Position numbers and translations under genes: made by a program | Source of the DNA: Akanthomyces muscarius | Lineage: Eukaryota; Ascomycota; Sordariomycetes; Hypocreales; Cordycipitaceae | Direction: 5' to 3' | Assembly (NCBI RefSeq): GCF_028009165.1 | Contig: NC_079241.1 | Span: 2,170,001 to 2,234,000, forward strand | Length of the DNA: 64,000 nucleotides | The notes under the pieces: generated by a model | The model's input: the letters and a program-made list of their open reading frames with translations, nothing else | What the model was told of the DNA's origin: nothing | Database searches by the model: none | In this document: positions 10,734-22,570 of the stretch, piece by piece | Position numbering within the stretch: position 1 is the stretch's first letter | How the letters are laid out: every line of letters starts with the position of its first letter

Positions 10734-12623
10734 TCAAGGCGCATCTGGATCTGCGTTATTGAACCATTTCCTCTCAGAGATGCCCTCCGCAGAAAGCTTC
10801 GTATCGGGCTGCGGCTCCAGCTCGAGGAGAACAACCTCATTCTTCTCTTTCAAGAAGCTGCCCGGAACGTACAGGCTCTGCTGGGGACCGACAGTCCAAT
10901 ATCTTCCGATATTCACGCCGTTGACCCATAAGACGCCCTTGACGCCCTTGGGAACTGAGATAAAAGTGTCGCCGCTCGGATCCGCCGATGTTCCCTTGGG
11001 CATGTTGAAAGTGCCGGTGTAGAACACGGGAGAGTCGTCCTTTTTGATCGTGTGCTCCTTGTTCAGGTTCGACGGCAGCGTTGACAGTGGAATCGAGTGC
11101 ATCGACCATTTGCGGAGAACGTGGCAGCCAACGGCAACGTGGCCGACGATACCCTTGACTTGGTCCCTGAGACGCTGGCGCACGTCGACGCGACCAAGGT
11201 TCTCGACCAAAATTTGCAGAGTATCGCCCTTCTTCAGCGCGACCTTGACAGTCGTAGGCGTCTTGTAGATGGTGTCGACCACACCGACACGCACGCCATT
11301 GACGTAAATCATGGCACGGTCGCGAGCGCCGTCACCAATGGTCACATTGCCACTCACATTCTTGGTAACGGTATGTTCGTACAGGACGTACCCGTACGAC
11401 TGACCCAACGCGTCCATGCTGACGGGATCATTGGCCTGCTGGGTAGGCTTGTCTTGGAGATCAAACAGGGCCGCCGCCGGCTTGAGCTCAAACTCCGGGA
11501 CGACAGCTCGATCGGGAGTGGTGGGAACATCCGGAATACTGCCTGCGGGCACGTACTTGGAAATCATCTCCCGCAGCTTGTAGTAGACATCCGTAGGACG
11601 ACCACTTTCATCCAGAGGCGCACCGTAGTCGTAGCTGGTCGTCATGGCGGCCAAAGGACCATCATCTCGGATTCCACCGTTCTCAAAGCCAAAGTTGGTA
11701 CCTCCATGGAACATGTAGATGCTGAAGGAGTAGTTTCCAGCAAGAGTCCAGTCGAGATCTCCAACCGCCTTGGCAATGTCGGTGTCCGAGCCAGAGATTT
11801 GCTGGTGGGCATAGTCGCTGCCCCATTGATCGATCCAAGTGATGTAGTACTCTCCGTTCAGCTGCGGACCGAGACTTGTGGGATCCGTCACGTATTTATC
11901 GCGAGCTTCGAAGCCAGATTTCGAGTCACCGTCAATGACGGCCAAAACGCCGTGCAGCTGTCCACCTTCGAGGTAGGACTTGCCACCACCGTCGTTGGTG
12001 TACAGGAAAACATCGAAATTGTCGCGAAGAATGGCCGCCAGCGCGGCAAGGTACTTCTTATCCGTGCCGAAGCTACCGTACTCATTCTCCAGCTGCGTCA
12101 TCAGGATGGGTCCACCCTGGGTAATCTGAAGCTGTCCCACCTCCTTGCCCACACGATCGAGGTAGGTCTTGGCGGCGTCGAGAAACGGACCATTATTCTG
12201 TCGCACGGCCATTCCCGGCACCTGGCTGAGCCAAGCCGGGAAGCCACCCCAGTCGCGCTCGCCGCAGATGTACGGGCCGGGTCGCAGCACCACCTTGAGC
12301 CCTTCGTCCTGCGCCAGGCGGAAAAACTTGGCGACATCGTTGCGGCCCTGGAAGTCCCACTCGCCGGGGCTGGGCTCGTGCAGGTTCCAGTAGAGGTAGC
12401 TGAAGATGGTGTTTAGGCCCATGGCGCGGGCCATCTTTAGTCGGTGCGTCCAATACTCGGGCGGAATCCGCTGAGGGTCCATCTGGCCGCCGATAATCTG
12501 GTAGGGCTCTCCATTGAGAAGAAACTGGTTGCGGTTGTAGCTAAAGTTGCCGGGGGCGGAAGAAGCAACCACAGTGGCCGACAGTGCCGAAAGGGTAGCC
12601 AGAGCTCCCACGAAGAACTTCAT
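10734..12623 (-). CDS. secreted beta-galactosidase, glycoside hydrolase family 35
   Basis: Intronless, 629 residues from the ATG at 12623. An ATG ten codons upstream would spoil the signal peptide MKFFVGALATLSALS...ASSA. The GH35 TIM barrel is clear: RPGPYICGERDWGGFPAWL, the proton-donor motif LENEYG (Glu181), and the nucleophile region NGEYYITWIDQWG (Glu258). C-terminal jelly-roll segments follow, including YVNGVRVG and VNGVNIGRYW. Retaining GH35 enzymes release terminal beta-linked galactose. The protein is nearer in length to bacterial and animal enzymes (about 650 residues) than to the roughly 1000-residue Aspergillus LacA type. An alpha-galactosidase gene lies 3.5 kb away, so both could serve plant galactoside use. 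Confidence 0.95.
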   Translation of the reverse strand: MKFFVGALATLSALSATVVASSAPGNFSYNRNQFLLNGEPYQIIGGQMDPQRIPPEYWTHRLKMARAMGLNTIFSYLYWNLHEPSPGEWDFQGRNDVAKFFRLAQDEGLKVVLRPGPYICGERDWGGFPAWLSQVPGMAVRQNNGPFLDAAKTYLDRVGKEVGQLQITQGGPILMTQLENEYGSFGTDKKYLAALAAILRDNFDVFLYTNDGGGKSYLEGGQLHGVLAVIDGDSKSGFEARDKYVTDPTSLGPQLNGEYYITWIDQWGSDYAHQQISGSDTDIAKAVGDLDWTLAGNYSFSIYMFHGGTNFGFENGGIRDDGPLAAMTTSYDYGAPLDESGRPTDVYYKLREMISKYVPAGSIPDVPTTPDRAVVPEFELKPAAALFDLQDKPTQQANDPVSMDALGQSYGYVLYEHTVTKNVSGNVTIGDGARDRAMIYVNGVRVGVVDTIYKTPTTVKVALKKGDTLQILVENLGRVDVRQRLRDQVKGIVGHVAVGCHVLRKWSMHSIPLSTLPSNLNKEHTIKKDDSPVFYTGTFNMPKGTSADPSGDTFISVPKGVKGVLWVNGVNIGRYWTVGPQQSLYVPGSFLKEKNEVVLLELEPQPDTKLSAEGISERKWFNNADPDAP

Positions 12624-14313
12624 CTTGTGCGTCGTGACACTCGGCAAGGCCACTTATTAGAAGCACAGTGCTGGAAAATGTGCTGATAGTCTAGATCAGC
12701 CACAATGCCAAGAGTAGGGAATCCGAGATTCTGGAGTGCGACGTCTTCTTTTTTAAAAGTCTTTGCTTTATGTCTACTTCTAATTAATTATGGCCCAAGG
12801 GATTTCCACTTCAGCATCTTGTGACGCAGAGTAGCAGTCGCTTCAAAACTAAGCATCGTCACCTTCCAAGTTGGTCGGACGGAGAAGCCACCCACTTCGT
12901 CGGCAGCAACCAGTGCGGAGCGCGATAACCTACGGCATATTTTTGCACAAATACAGTGGTGTGGTGGAGAGTTTGGGCCTGGCAAACTAAAATGATTATC
13001 ACGCCAAACACGCCCAACACTCGAGGTCCCGCTCTAAAGCCGTCGGGCCAAGCTGCGCATGTATCTTGCTGCTCATGAGTGGCGGCCGCCATGTCACCTT
13101 GTAGATCGACGCGCTCCGATCCTTCCTCAAAGCGCGGCAAAGAATGCCGTGCCCGGGCATAGACACAAGAAAATCAGTCCATAATCCAGCCTCAAATCAG
13201 CCACTGATAAACAACTTTCCAGAATCGCTCGTCTATTGCATGTGCTGCCTTTGGATGCCATGTAACCCTGATATGCCGATGTTTCTGATGGTTGCATCTA
13301 CATCGCTCCATCCAACAAGGTATAGATGCAGCGATGTCACCAGGCTGTAGGAGAGGCTGGGGTCGCCACCCTGATCGACCGCGAGATATGCTGCAACTGG
13401 AAGCCAGAATGAACCGTTGATGTTACCTTGGAGACAGAAGGCGACAGCTGGATGATCAAAGATATTGCCTAGCGCTGGTTGAATGGGCTAATGTTCCTGA
13501 GCTACGTAATACGAAGGGCCTCTCCGGCCTCGGTGTTGGCCTTCCGGGGTGAGAATGTCGCCGCATTGATAGGAGCGGTTCGAGCCTGCGGGGAGCTCGG
13601 GAAAACAAGTTTTCAGAAGCATGTAGCGGTATCCCGGGAAAGATAGCTCGACATCTCCAATTCCATAACATAATGGCAACCGCTAGTGCGGGGGAACCGG
13701 GGTCGCCCCCAGTTGCTGCGCAGGTAATTCTGGAGAAACGAGGATCACATACCCGGCGGCCCGCATGCCAGGCAGGTGTCTATTCGATTTGGCATATGAG
13801 AAGCTTCAGGAGGGAAAAAGTGAGCTCTAGGCTATTGATTAAAGTGTATGCGCTGCCGTCGGATATATGCCACCAGTGAAGGATAATTGGCAATATATGC
13901 GGGTAGTAGAGCCGAGGTTAAATCCTACCGACCGCCCCTCCCGAGAGAGAGGGCCCGACGGCTGAGGCTAATTAATTAATATGTTAGTAAGGCTGCGCGC
14001 CGGAGGCAGACTTATGCACCAGCAAGTTTCTTGCCGCAGACATGAATAACCGCACTTGACGAAGCAATTCTAATCATGGCCTAGCTGATAATAATGCACG
14101 GACTTTGCAACGTTACAAAGCTTTTACGGCATCGCTCGACCTACAGGGACCATTGCCGAACAATCTGGGCTGGAGAACGCCCTGAATTCCCCCACACCGT
14201 GACGGAGCTCGAAGCCCCGCCGCGGTGTGATTGCAAATCACTTGCCTATCTAGGTAGTTGCATATTTCATCGATTGATTGTAGTGTACGGATTAGAGTGC
14301 CCGTAAATTGCTT
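12624..14313. other. gene-poor stretch between beta-galactosidase and argininosuccinate lyase relic
   Basis: Begins with the beta-galactosidase promoter. Short frames at 12859-13140 and 13456-13679 on the minus strand have no domain I recognise. It could hold further decayed genes that are beyond reading by eye. No RNA gene was seen. Confidence 0.35.
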
Positions 14314-15340
14314 TTAATCTAGCATAGCCTTAAGGGCCTTGATCTGCACGAGAATGCTGGATCGACTGTCACCACCGTTGGCCGATTTCGTTTGAACGCT
14401 TGTCTCGTAGGTGAAGATCCTCATGATGTCATCCGGGATCAAGTGTAAGTTCATTCACTGAGCACCCATCTCCTCACTCGCCAAGACCGTCGGGATTGCG
14501 TTGAATAATGGTGATCCTCAGCCTATCGTGGAATACGCTGCATAAAAATGTTGGGACATTGAAGGGAGTTGGTTAGAAGACCCAGCTGGCAACAGCACTC
14601 GTAGGGTTCCAAAGAATACCGTCATGTCCAGGCTCTTTGGCCATCATCTCATGCGCGATGTCAAAGACATAGTCGCCAAAAGCACCACAACCAAGTGGAC
14701 TCTCTTGGGACACTCGCGAAGTCGCTCGAGATCATCCGCAAAAGCAAGGCAAAATTGCATCAGCCATTGAGAGCAACGAATTGCCTGAGCACGCTCTCAC
14801 GAGGATATATTCGCGCAGCCACATACGCATGTCTAGGACCACCTGTTCGTTTTGGCTGCGCCCTGTGTGGCTTGCCAGCGATGTCCTTGCTAAACACTTC
14901 GTCGAGTCGACGCTCGTTAGCAGTATGGATCTAGACCTATCACACCAGCCACACTGAACCGAGCAGCCAAAGAGGTGGAGTTGCCCTAAATCCTCATCAC
15001 TGGAATTGATGAAAAGTATACCAGCCTCCTGCTCTCTCATAGCCTCTCTTGGACCCGTCTCCATTCCGGGAAAGTCGTCATTGGGGATGATTCCCGGCTT
15101 TGCATTGGCGCTAGCAAAGGCAATGCTGCCGAGAATGTCTTCTTTGTATAGATGCGAATCGTAGGACATGCTGACATTTTACTGATGCCTGAGAGCTTCG
15201 ATGCCTCCTGTCATTCCGAGAGGTCAGCAACCCGAATTTTGGTCGACGGAGGAGCAAAGCTGAGAGCTGCCCGCAAAGGACGAACGGGTGAAGCGACCAC
15301 CTCGGAGCATGCCCTCGTTGGGCGCCTTGTTAGCGGCCAT
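14314..15340 (-). pseudogene. argininosuccinate lyase pseudogene
   Basis: Both ends of an argininosuccinate lyase gene can be read. The start at 15340 encodes MAANKAPNEGMLRGGRFT, where family members have LWGGRFT. The segment from 15169 encodes LYKEDILGSIAFASANAK and then SSDEDLGQL. A frame change gives ERRLDEVFSKDIAGKPH, and a return gives GRSQNEQVVLDMRMWLRE. Near 14690-14580 another frame has PLGCGAFGDYVFD and HDGILWNPTSAVAS. The end is SILVQIKALKAMLD with a stop at 14314-14316. The span of 1027 bp is shorter than the roughly 1390 bp coding length of the family. The signature MPQKKNPD segment is missing, so there is an internal deletion as well as several frameshifts. It cannot make an active enzyme. 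Confidence 0.85.
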
Positions 15341-16117
15341 GATGGGCTGGGTAGCTAGATGACTTTGCGCGTCGCGTATGAAGATTGAAGTTGCTACGTT
15401 TCAAGCAGTCAACTGCCGTCTGTGTCGTCAATTTGTGCTTGATCAGGGCGGAGAGAGGTCAAGATCGAACAGCCACAAAGATGACTATGGTGGGCCGAAA
15501 CCGGCGCCCCTCGCCTATGTGGCTAACAGAAAAAAGCCGACGAGGATCATGATGTTCTTTTAAAGTATACACGTTTCGCACAGAGCCAAAAGAAAAGTTC
15601 CAAAAAGCTACCAAGAATTCTTCTAGATATCATTATAGTTGCCAGTATTCTGAAAAATTTAATTATCGCTATTCAGGTGAAAACAGGAGAAATGGAAGGA
15701 GAGTTGACCAGCGTAGTGTTTCGCTGCCCGCTTCAGTACGGTGCGGAATATACCGTACGCACTGTCTCTGGACACGGTGCGTGGCGACGATGTGGGCCTA
15801 GAAGCAGCAGCATGGAACGTTGCTCACCCCGCAAGATCAACTCTAGCTCAGGTCAACACAGCGACAGCTCAAGCTCAGCGCTAGAACTGTATTTGGAAGG
15901 CAGGAATTGTCGCGCGGACCCGTTGGGGAGGCCGGCCCTGTCAACTGCTCCGCAGCTCTCCAGATGGGTAGCGAGCTTGACACATCATGAGCTAGGATTA
16001 GATTTTGTTCGTGTTGTAGATAAATAAGGCCTTGCCGCGACAGTCATGCTTCAAGCACTCTGGAACTCCCGACTCAACCTCCTCATCTCTTCTCAAGATT
16101 GGAACTTAGAAAGCACA
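15341..16117. other. promoter region of the alpha-galactosidase gene
   Basis: No gene supported. A TATA-like TAAATAAG lies at about 16020, roughly 100 bp before the GH27 start codon. Confidence 0.4.
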
Positions 16118-17758
16118 ATGAAGTCTCAATTGGTTCTTGCATCAGCCGCCGGCCTCGTCGGCCCGGCCACGGCCACCAATGTTGACCTGCCTCTTCCTCC
16201 CATGGGCTTCAACAACTGGGCTCGCTACACCACGCACATCAACCAGTCCATCTTCACCGATGCGGCCACGGCCATGGCGTCCAACGGCATGCTCAAGGCG
16301 GGCTATAACCGCCTAAACCTCGACGATGCCTGGTCCACGCTTGAGCGTGCCAGCAACGGCTCCATGGTTGTCGACGCCGTCAAGTTCCCCAAGGGCCTCA
16401 CTTGGCTTGCCGACTTTATCAAGGACAAGGGCTTCATCCCCGGCATCTACTCTGACTCTGGCACCCTATCCTGCGGCGGGTACCCTGCCACGTTTGACCA
16501 CGAGGCCCTCGATCTCCAGACCTTTTCCGACTGGGGCTACGAGTACCTCAAGCTCGACGGCTGCAACGTTCCTGATGGCAGCGAGTCCGCCTACCGCCAT
16601 ATCTACTTTGATATTTGGCGCGATCTCCTCCTCAAGTTTCCCAAGCCGGTCGTCTTCTCCAACTCGGCTCCCGCCTACTTCTGTGGCGCGGACAACCTCA
16701 CCGACTGGTACAGCATCATGGGCTGGTCGCAAAAGATGGGTCAGCTCGCCCGTCATTCCTACGACATCATCAACTACGACAGCAAGGGCAGTGCTTGGGA
16801 CAGTATGATGACCAACTACGGCCAGCATATTCGCCTTGCCCGCTACCAACGCCCCAACTTCTTCAATGACCCCGACTTCCTCAACACTGACCACCCCAAC
16901 TACACCTACGAGGAGAAGAAGACACACATGGCCCTGTGGTCTTCGTTCTCTGCTCCTCTCATCGTCAGTGCTGACATCCCCACCCTCAAGAAGGAGGAGC
17001 TTGAGATCCTTCTAAACGAGGACCTCATTGCCATCGACCAGGACCCTCTTGTGCAGCAGGCCACTCTCGCCAGCTCCAGCCCCGACTGGGATGTTCTTAC
17101 CAAGAACCTGGCCAACGGTGACCGTGTTCTTACCATCCTGAACAAGGGCGACAAGGCCAGCGATCTCACTGTTTCTTGGGCCAAGATGGGAATCCAGACT
17201 GACCGCATCAGCCCCAACACTGCCCTCAACGTTAAAGATCTCTGGACTGGCAAGACCGAGCAGGTCAAGATCAGCGCTGGTGGTATCACTGCTAAGAATG
17301 TCGCCTCCCACGGCACCTTTGTCTACCGCATCTCCGGCGGCATGGGCGGCTCCAGCCACCCCATTGTTCTGCCCACTGGTCTGATCTTCAACACCTTCTC
17401 TCTCAAGTGTCTTACCGACGACAAGTCTGGCAAGGTGACCTGGAAGGCGTGCGACGGATCCGATGGCCAGACCTGGAATGTCGCCAACGAGGGCTACATC
17501 AACAGCTTGTTGCGCCCCAACGAATGCATCGTTGATGCTCAGGGCAAGCTCCTGAGCCGTCACTCTGGCTGCCACACTGACGCTTGGAAGTACTTCAACA
17601 GTGGCAACCTCATCAACGGCAACTCCAACCGCTGCCTGACTGAGGAGGCTGATGGCTCTGCTACCATCACTGACTGCGGTTATGTGACGAACGAGCAGGT
17701 CGTCGGTCTTCCCATCGGCGCCAAGGCGACCGAGATTGACTACTACTCCAAGAGCTAA
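16118..17758 (+). CDS. secreted alpha-galactosidase, GH27 with C-terminal ricin-B-like domain
   Basis: Intronless, 546 residues from the ATG at 16118. An upstream in-frame ATG (16046) would place 24 residues before the signal peptide MKSQLVLASAAGLVGPATA. GH27 landmarks are PPMGFNNWARY at the barrel start, the nucleophile in YLKLDGC (Asp147) and the acid/base in FNDPDFL (Asp253). A beta-sandwich follows, and the last 120 residues contain QTW and CLT motifs of a ricin-B/CBM13-like fold (KCLTDDKSGK, DGQTWNV, NRCLTEE). It should be exported and release alpha-linked galactose from galacto-oligosaccharides or galactomannan. It is convergent with the decarboxylase gene, with 144 bp between the stops. 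Confidence 0.95.
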   Translation: MKSQLVLASAAGLVGPATATNVDLPLPPMGFNNWARYTTHINQSIFTDAATAMASNGMLKAGYNRLNLDDAWSTLERASNGSMVVDAVKFPKGLTWLADFIKDKGFIPGIYSDSGTLSCGGYPATFDHEALDLQTFSDWGYEYLKLDGCNVPDGSESAYRHIYFDIWRDLLLKFPKPVVFSNSAPAYFCGADNLTDWYSIMGWSQKMGQLARHSYDIINYDSKGSAWDSMMTNYGQHIRLARYQRPNFFNDPDFLNTDHPNYTYEEKKTHMALWSSFSAPLIVSADIPTLKKEELEILLNEDLIAIDQDPLVQQATLASSSPDWDVLTKNLANGDRVLTILNKGDKASDLTVSWAKMGIQTDRISPNTALNVKDLWTGKTEQVKISAGGITAKNVASHGTFVYRISGGMGGSSHPIVLPTGLIFNTFSLKCLTDDKSGKVTWKACDGSDGQTWNVANEGYINSLLRPNECIVDAQGKLLSRHSGCHTDAWKYFNSGNLINGNSNRCLTEEADGSATITDCGYVTNEQVVGLPIGAKATEIDYYSKS

Positions 17759-17902
17759 GCAAGCAAAACGACATGAATACATAATAGCATACGAATCTAT
17801 CGATAATAATTGTAACAATTAATAAAATTCATCAATTATACATCATGTCCTATACTGTGCCAGCGATAAAGTTTATTCACTGAGAATTATCTATGTACAA
17901 TT

Positions 17903-19583
<1,681 letters not shown>

Positions 19584-21945
19584 ATGCCGCGACCCAAAGT
19601 CCTCCCCAGTCAGAGAAAGCGGGCTGCAGAAGCTTGCAACTTCTGCCGCATGTCGAAGAAGAAGTGCAGTGCCACGGTCCCTTGCACGGCTTGCCAAAGA
19701 CGCGGAATCGGCCACACTTGTTATCTCACCAATAGCCCACGAGCCTCGCGCTCGGCAGCCAGAAGGGTACAGAGGTCGCTGGGAGACGGCTCCCCGGAAG
19801 ACGATGCGCCTGGTGCAACCCATCGTGCACCTGCGGCGCACACCGACTGGCCGATGGATGACCGCGATCGCTCGTGGGTGCCGCCTCCGCCAACGATTCC
19901 GCTGCAGCAAGATGCATATCAGCCCATATCGCCATCTGAGTCCCGGACAGCACCAACAGACACAAATAATGTCGAATCGGATTTATCACCGCTGCGCCAC
20001 TTGCCGCAGCGAGAGACGCCGGCTCTGGGAAGAGAGTCTCATGCACGCATGCTACTCAATCTGAGAGGAGAGCGAGGTAAGCCTGGCCACCACTCACGTA
20101 GAAGAAGTTGATTTTAACGCCATCTTAGTATACATTGGAGAGGCTGCGCCCATATCTTTTCTTCAATTTGTCCGCGACATCGTGGCAGCTCAGATTGGTC
20201 CATCCCAATTTTCTCACAATGATCAGAGCGAAAACATGCTTGAGAACGAGCCTGCAATCAACGGCTCCAGTGCACCGACGCCAGGATTGATTGAGCTGGA
20301 CAATGTGCAGAGAAAGTCATTTATACAAGTATTTTATGCGGCCGTAAGTCCGGTTTAGCCCAGAACATCGTTGCACTATCCGTACTAACAAACAAAACCA
20401 GACGGGGGGGTTCTTGGATTTGTTTTCCAGTGAGGAACTCGACCAGCTCGCCTCACTTTCAAGTGAAGAACGCTTTGACCATGGTCGTCGCCACATCGAA
20501 GCTGTCGCCTCAGCTGTCATCGCAATCGGGGCGCAATGCAAATCATCGCTGGAGTCTCAACAAATAAGCCAAGCGTACTTCCGGCACGCGCAGCGACAAG
20601 CGTTCTCAGGCATGCTTGAGGACCCAAACACCAATATTGTACGAGTATTTCTGCTCATGGCGTATTATATGCTCGGCTCGTGCAGGAGAAATTCTGCATT
20701 CATGTATCTGGGGATCGCATCACGCGCAGCGGTGTCGCTTGGTCTCCATAGCAAGGACTCCTACGAAGGCATGAACAGCGTGCACCGCAGTAATCGGTAG
20801 GTTGAGCACATTCCAGCATCGGTATCTAGTTTTGATCTGACAATGCATAGATTGAAACTATGGATGAGTCTCTGCAACATGGACATGACCGTGAGCTCAT
20901 TGCTTGGTCGACCTGCGGCAACATCGGGTTTGCGAACTGAACTGGACGAATCCCATATCGGCACCCTTGCCAATCATGAGGACCAAGACCTAGCAGCCCT
21001 TTTTGCTGTCTATGGAATTCTTTCGATAACTACCGACGTGGTGGAGAATCTATACAGGAAAAAACTGCCCTCGGTGGCGCTGATTGAACGATCATTTGCC
21101 AGGATTGAAGACTGGAGTCGATCGATACCCAAAACCATGCGCACCAGGCCGAATCCAGCACCGCGTGGCGCACCCAATCGTCAGGATGTCTACAGATTGC
21201 ACATTTCCTGTTTATACTATTTTGCTGTGACACTAGTCTCCCGGCCGATTCTGATCTCACAGCTCACTTCTCAGTCGAATGCCTCAGCCATTACGCTGTC
21301 TCCGCTGGCATCGGCCTGCCTGGACGCGGCAGTCTTTCTCGTGCAGACCTGCACAGATGCCAAAAAGTCGGATAACTTGTTTGGAAGCCTGTGCATCATG
21401 AAGTAAGCATGGCCATCATCACCCTACCTGACACAATGCTAATGCTTCGTTTAATCAGGGCTCTGGTGTTTGCAGCGGGGCTGATTCTCGGCTTCGACAT
21501 GTTTGCCAAGCGCGAACTCGACTTTGAAATCGAAAATGCCTTTACCGGCGCGAAAGAAATACTCGGCTTCATTGCTGAGCAGAGCTCGCAGGCAGCCCAT
21601 TACGCAGAAATTCTGGGGCTGCTGTCCAGCGCAATCGCGGAACAGCGCCGCAAAACAGCATCGCAGGGCCGAAGTAAACTCGTCAGTCGCTTGTTTCCTT
21701 CTGATGGAGGCGATTCGGTTGGTAGAAGCGACGATGCTCAATTCCGACCGTCCGAGGGTGCGGCGCAGGCGGCTGTTGGCGATCGTCTCATGGCGGATGG
21801 CACTGGTCATTGGCTATTTGGACAGCCGCCGACGATATCTGCTGAAATGGAGAGTGACTTGATAGGCGGATGGGACGTGCTAGATTTATCGCAGTGGGAC
21901 AACTTTCCATTTCACAGTCCTAGGAATTTTGCGAATGACGGGTAG
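19584..21945 (+). CDS. Zn2Cys6 transcription factor with fungal middle-homology domain
   Basis: Exons 19584-20076, 20129-20343, 20402-20796, 20851-21402 and 21459-21945 (introns 52, 58, 54 and 56 nt) give 713 residues. The binuclear zinc cluster is near the N-terminus: CNFCRMSKKKC, then PCTACQRRGIGHTC, with basic residues around it. The region from exon 3 onward has the hallmarks of the fungal-specific regulatory domain, such as RHAQRQAF, VRVFLLMAYYMLGSCRRNSAFMYLG and the RLKLW helix. The C-terminal 120 residues are acidic and likely activate transcription. It lies between the decarboxylase and the flavoprotein hydroxylase and is the obvious candidate regulator of the aromatic cluster. It resembles cluster-specific activators, but I cannot assign an ortholog. 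Confidence 0.93.
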
Positions 21946-22570
21946 AAATGTGTAGTAGGTAGCTCGTTGCCGTTCTCTAGTTGACAATTCGTTGATGCAG
22001 TCAAAAATGGATCGGAAATGCTCAAAGAATTCAAATCTCACATCAATGTTTCGAATTAGCGTGTTTCTTCTCATTTTTAGACCAAAAAAGGTTCAAGAGT
22101 ATGACGCTTATCAGAGCCGACAGCATCATGGTGGAGTGTCGGGCAATACACCACAGCTACAGCCATGCAACAGAAAATCGGATGTGCAAAACTGGAATGC
22201 GATAGGTATCTCTGTACCAGTAATTTTAGCAGCTAAGTGACCTGCGGCTACCAGCGTCGATAGATAACGTGGGCATCATATGACGACAGCGCGGCCGGGA
22301 TGTCGGGTAATGCACTGCAGCCACAGCAATGCACCACATCCGACACATCATACTCGAGGTGTGGGAAGAATGTGCCGCCCATATCCGCAGCATGCTCTCG
22401 ACGGCTGGTATATGCTTGATGCGCTGGAAGCCGTTGACCAATAAAAGCATGGTCATATGCTTTCCAGCCATAAATACATGTTCGTCTTCAGCCGTACTAT
22501 GTCCAAGTATCCTGAACAAACCGAAATCAACAGTTGTACCTCTAAGCAAAAGCAACAAATACCGGTCAAA
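21946..22570. promoter_or_regulatory. promoter region of the flavoprotein hydroxylase gene
   Basis: 625 bp without a gene. It contains an imperfect 35-bp direct repeat and an exact inverted 9-mer, both annotated separately, and ends in the leader of the hydroxylase. Confidence 0.5.
22137..22335. repeat. imperfect 35-bp direct repeat upstream of the hydroxylase
   Basis: Copies at 22137-22171 and 22301-22335 both follow the pattern TGTCGGGYAATRCACYRCAG, then CYACAGCMATGCAMCA with one indel. Each copy is followed shortly by the 9-mer TCGGATGTG, at 22178-22186 on the plus strand and at 22335-22343 on the minus strand. The spacing places both 240-430 bp before the hydroxylase start. Confidence 0.7.

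Noticed and set aside
11097..12416. 439-codon open frame on the plus strand
   Set aside because: It is fully antisense to the GH35 gene, whose catalytic motifs fix the coding strand. The long frame arises from its codon bias.
13900..13990. Possible second tRNA because of a GGTTAAATCC stretch
   Set aside because: No matching acceptor or anticodon stem could be folded around it.
17012..17818. 268-codon open frame on the minus strand
   Set aside because: Antisense to the GH27 gene, with no recognisable domain.
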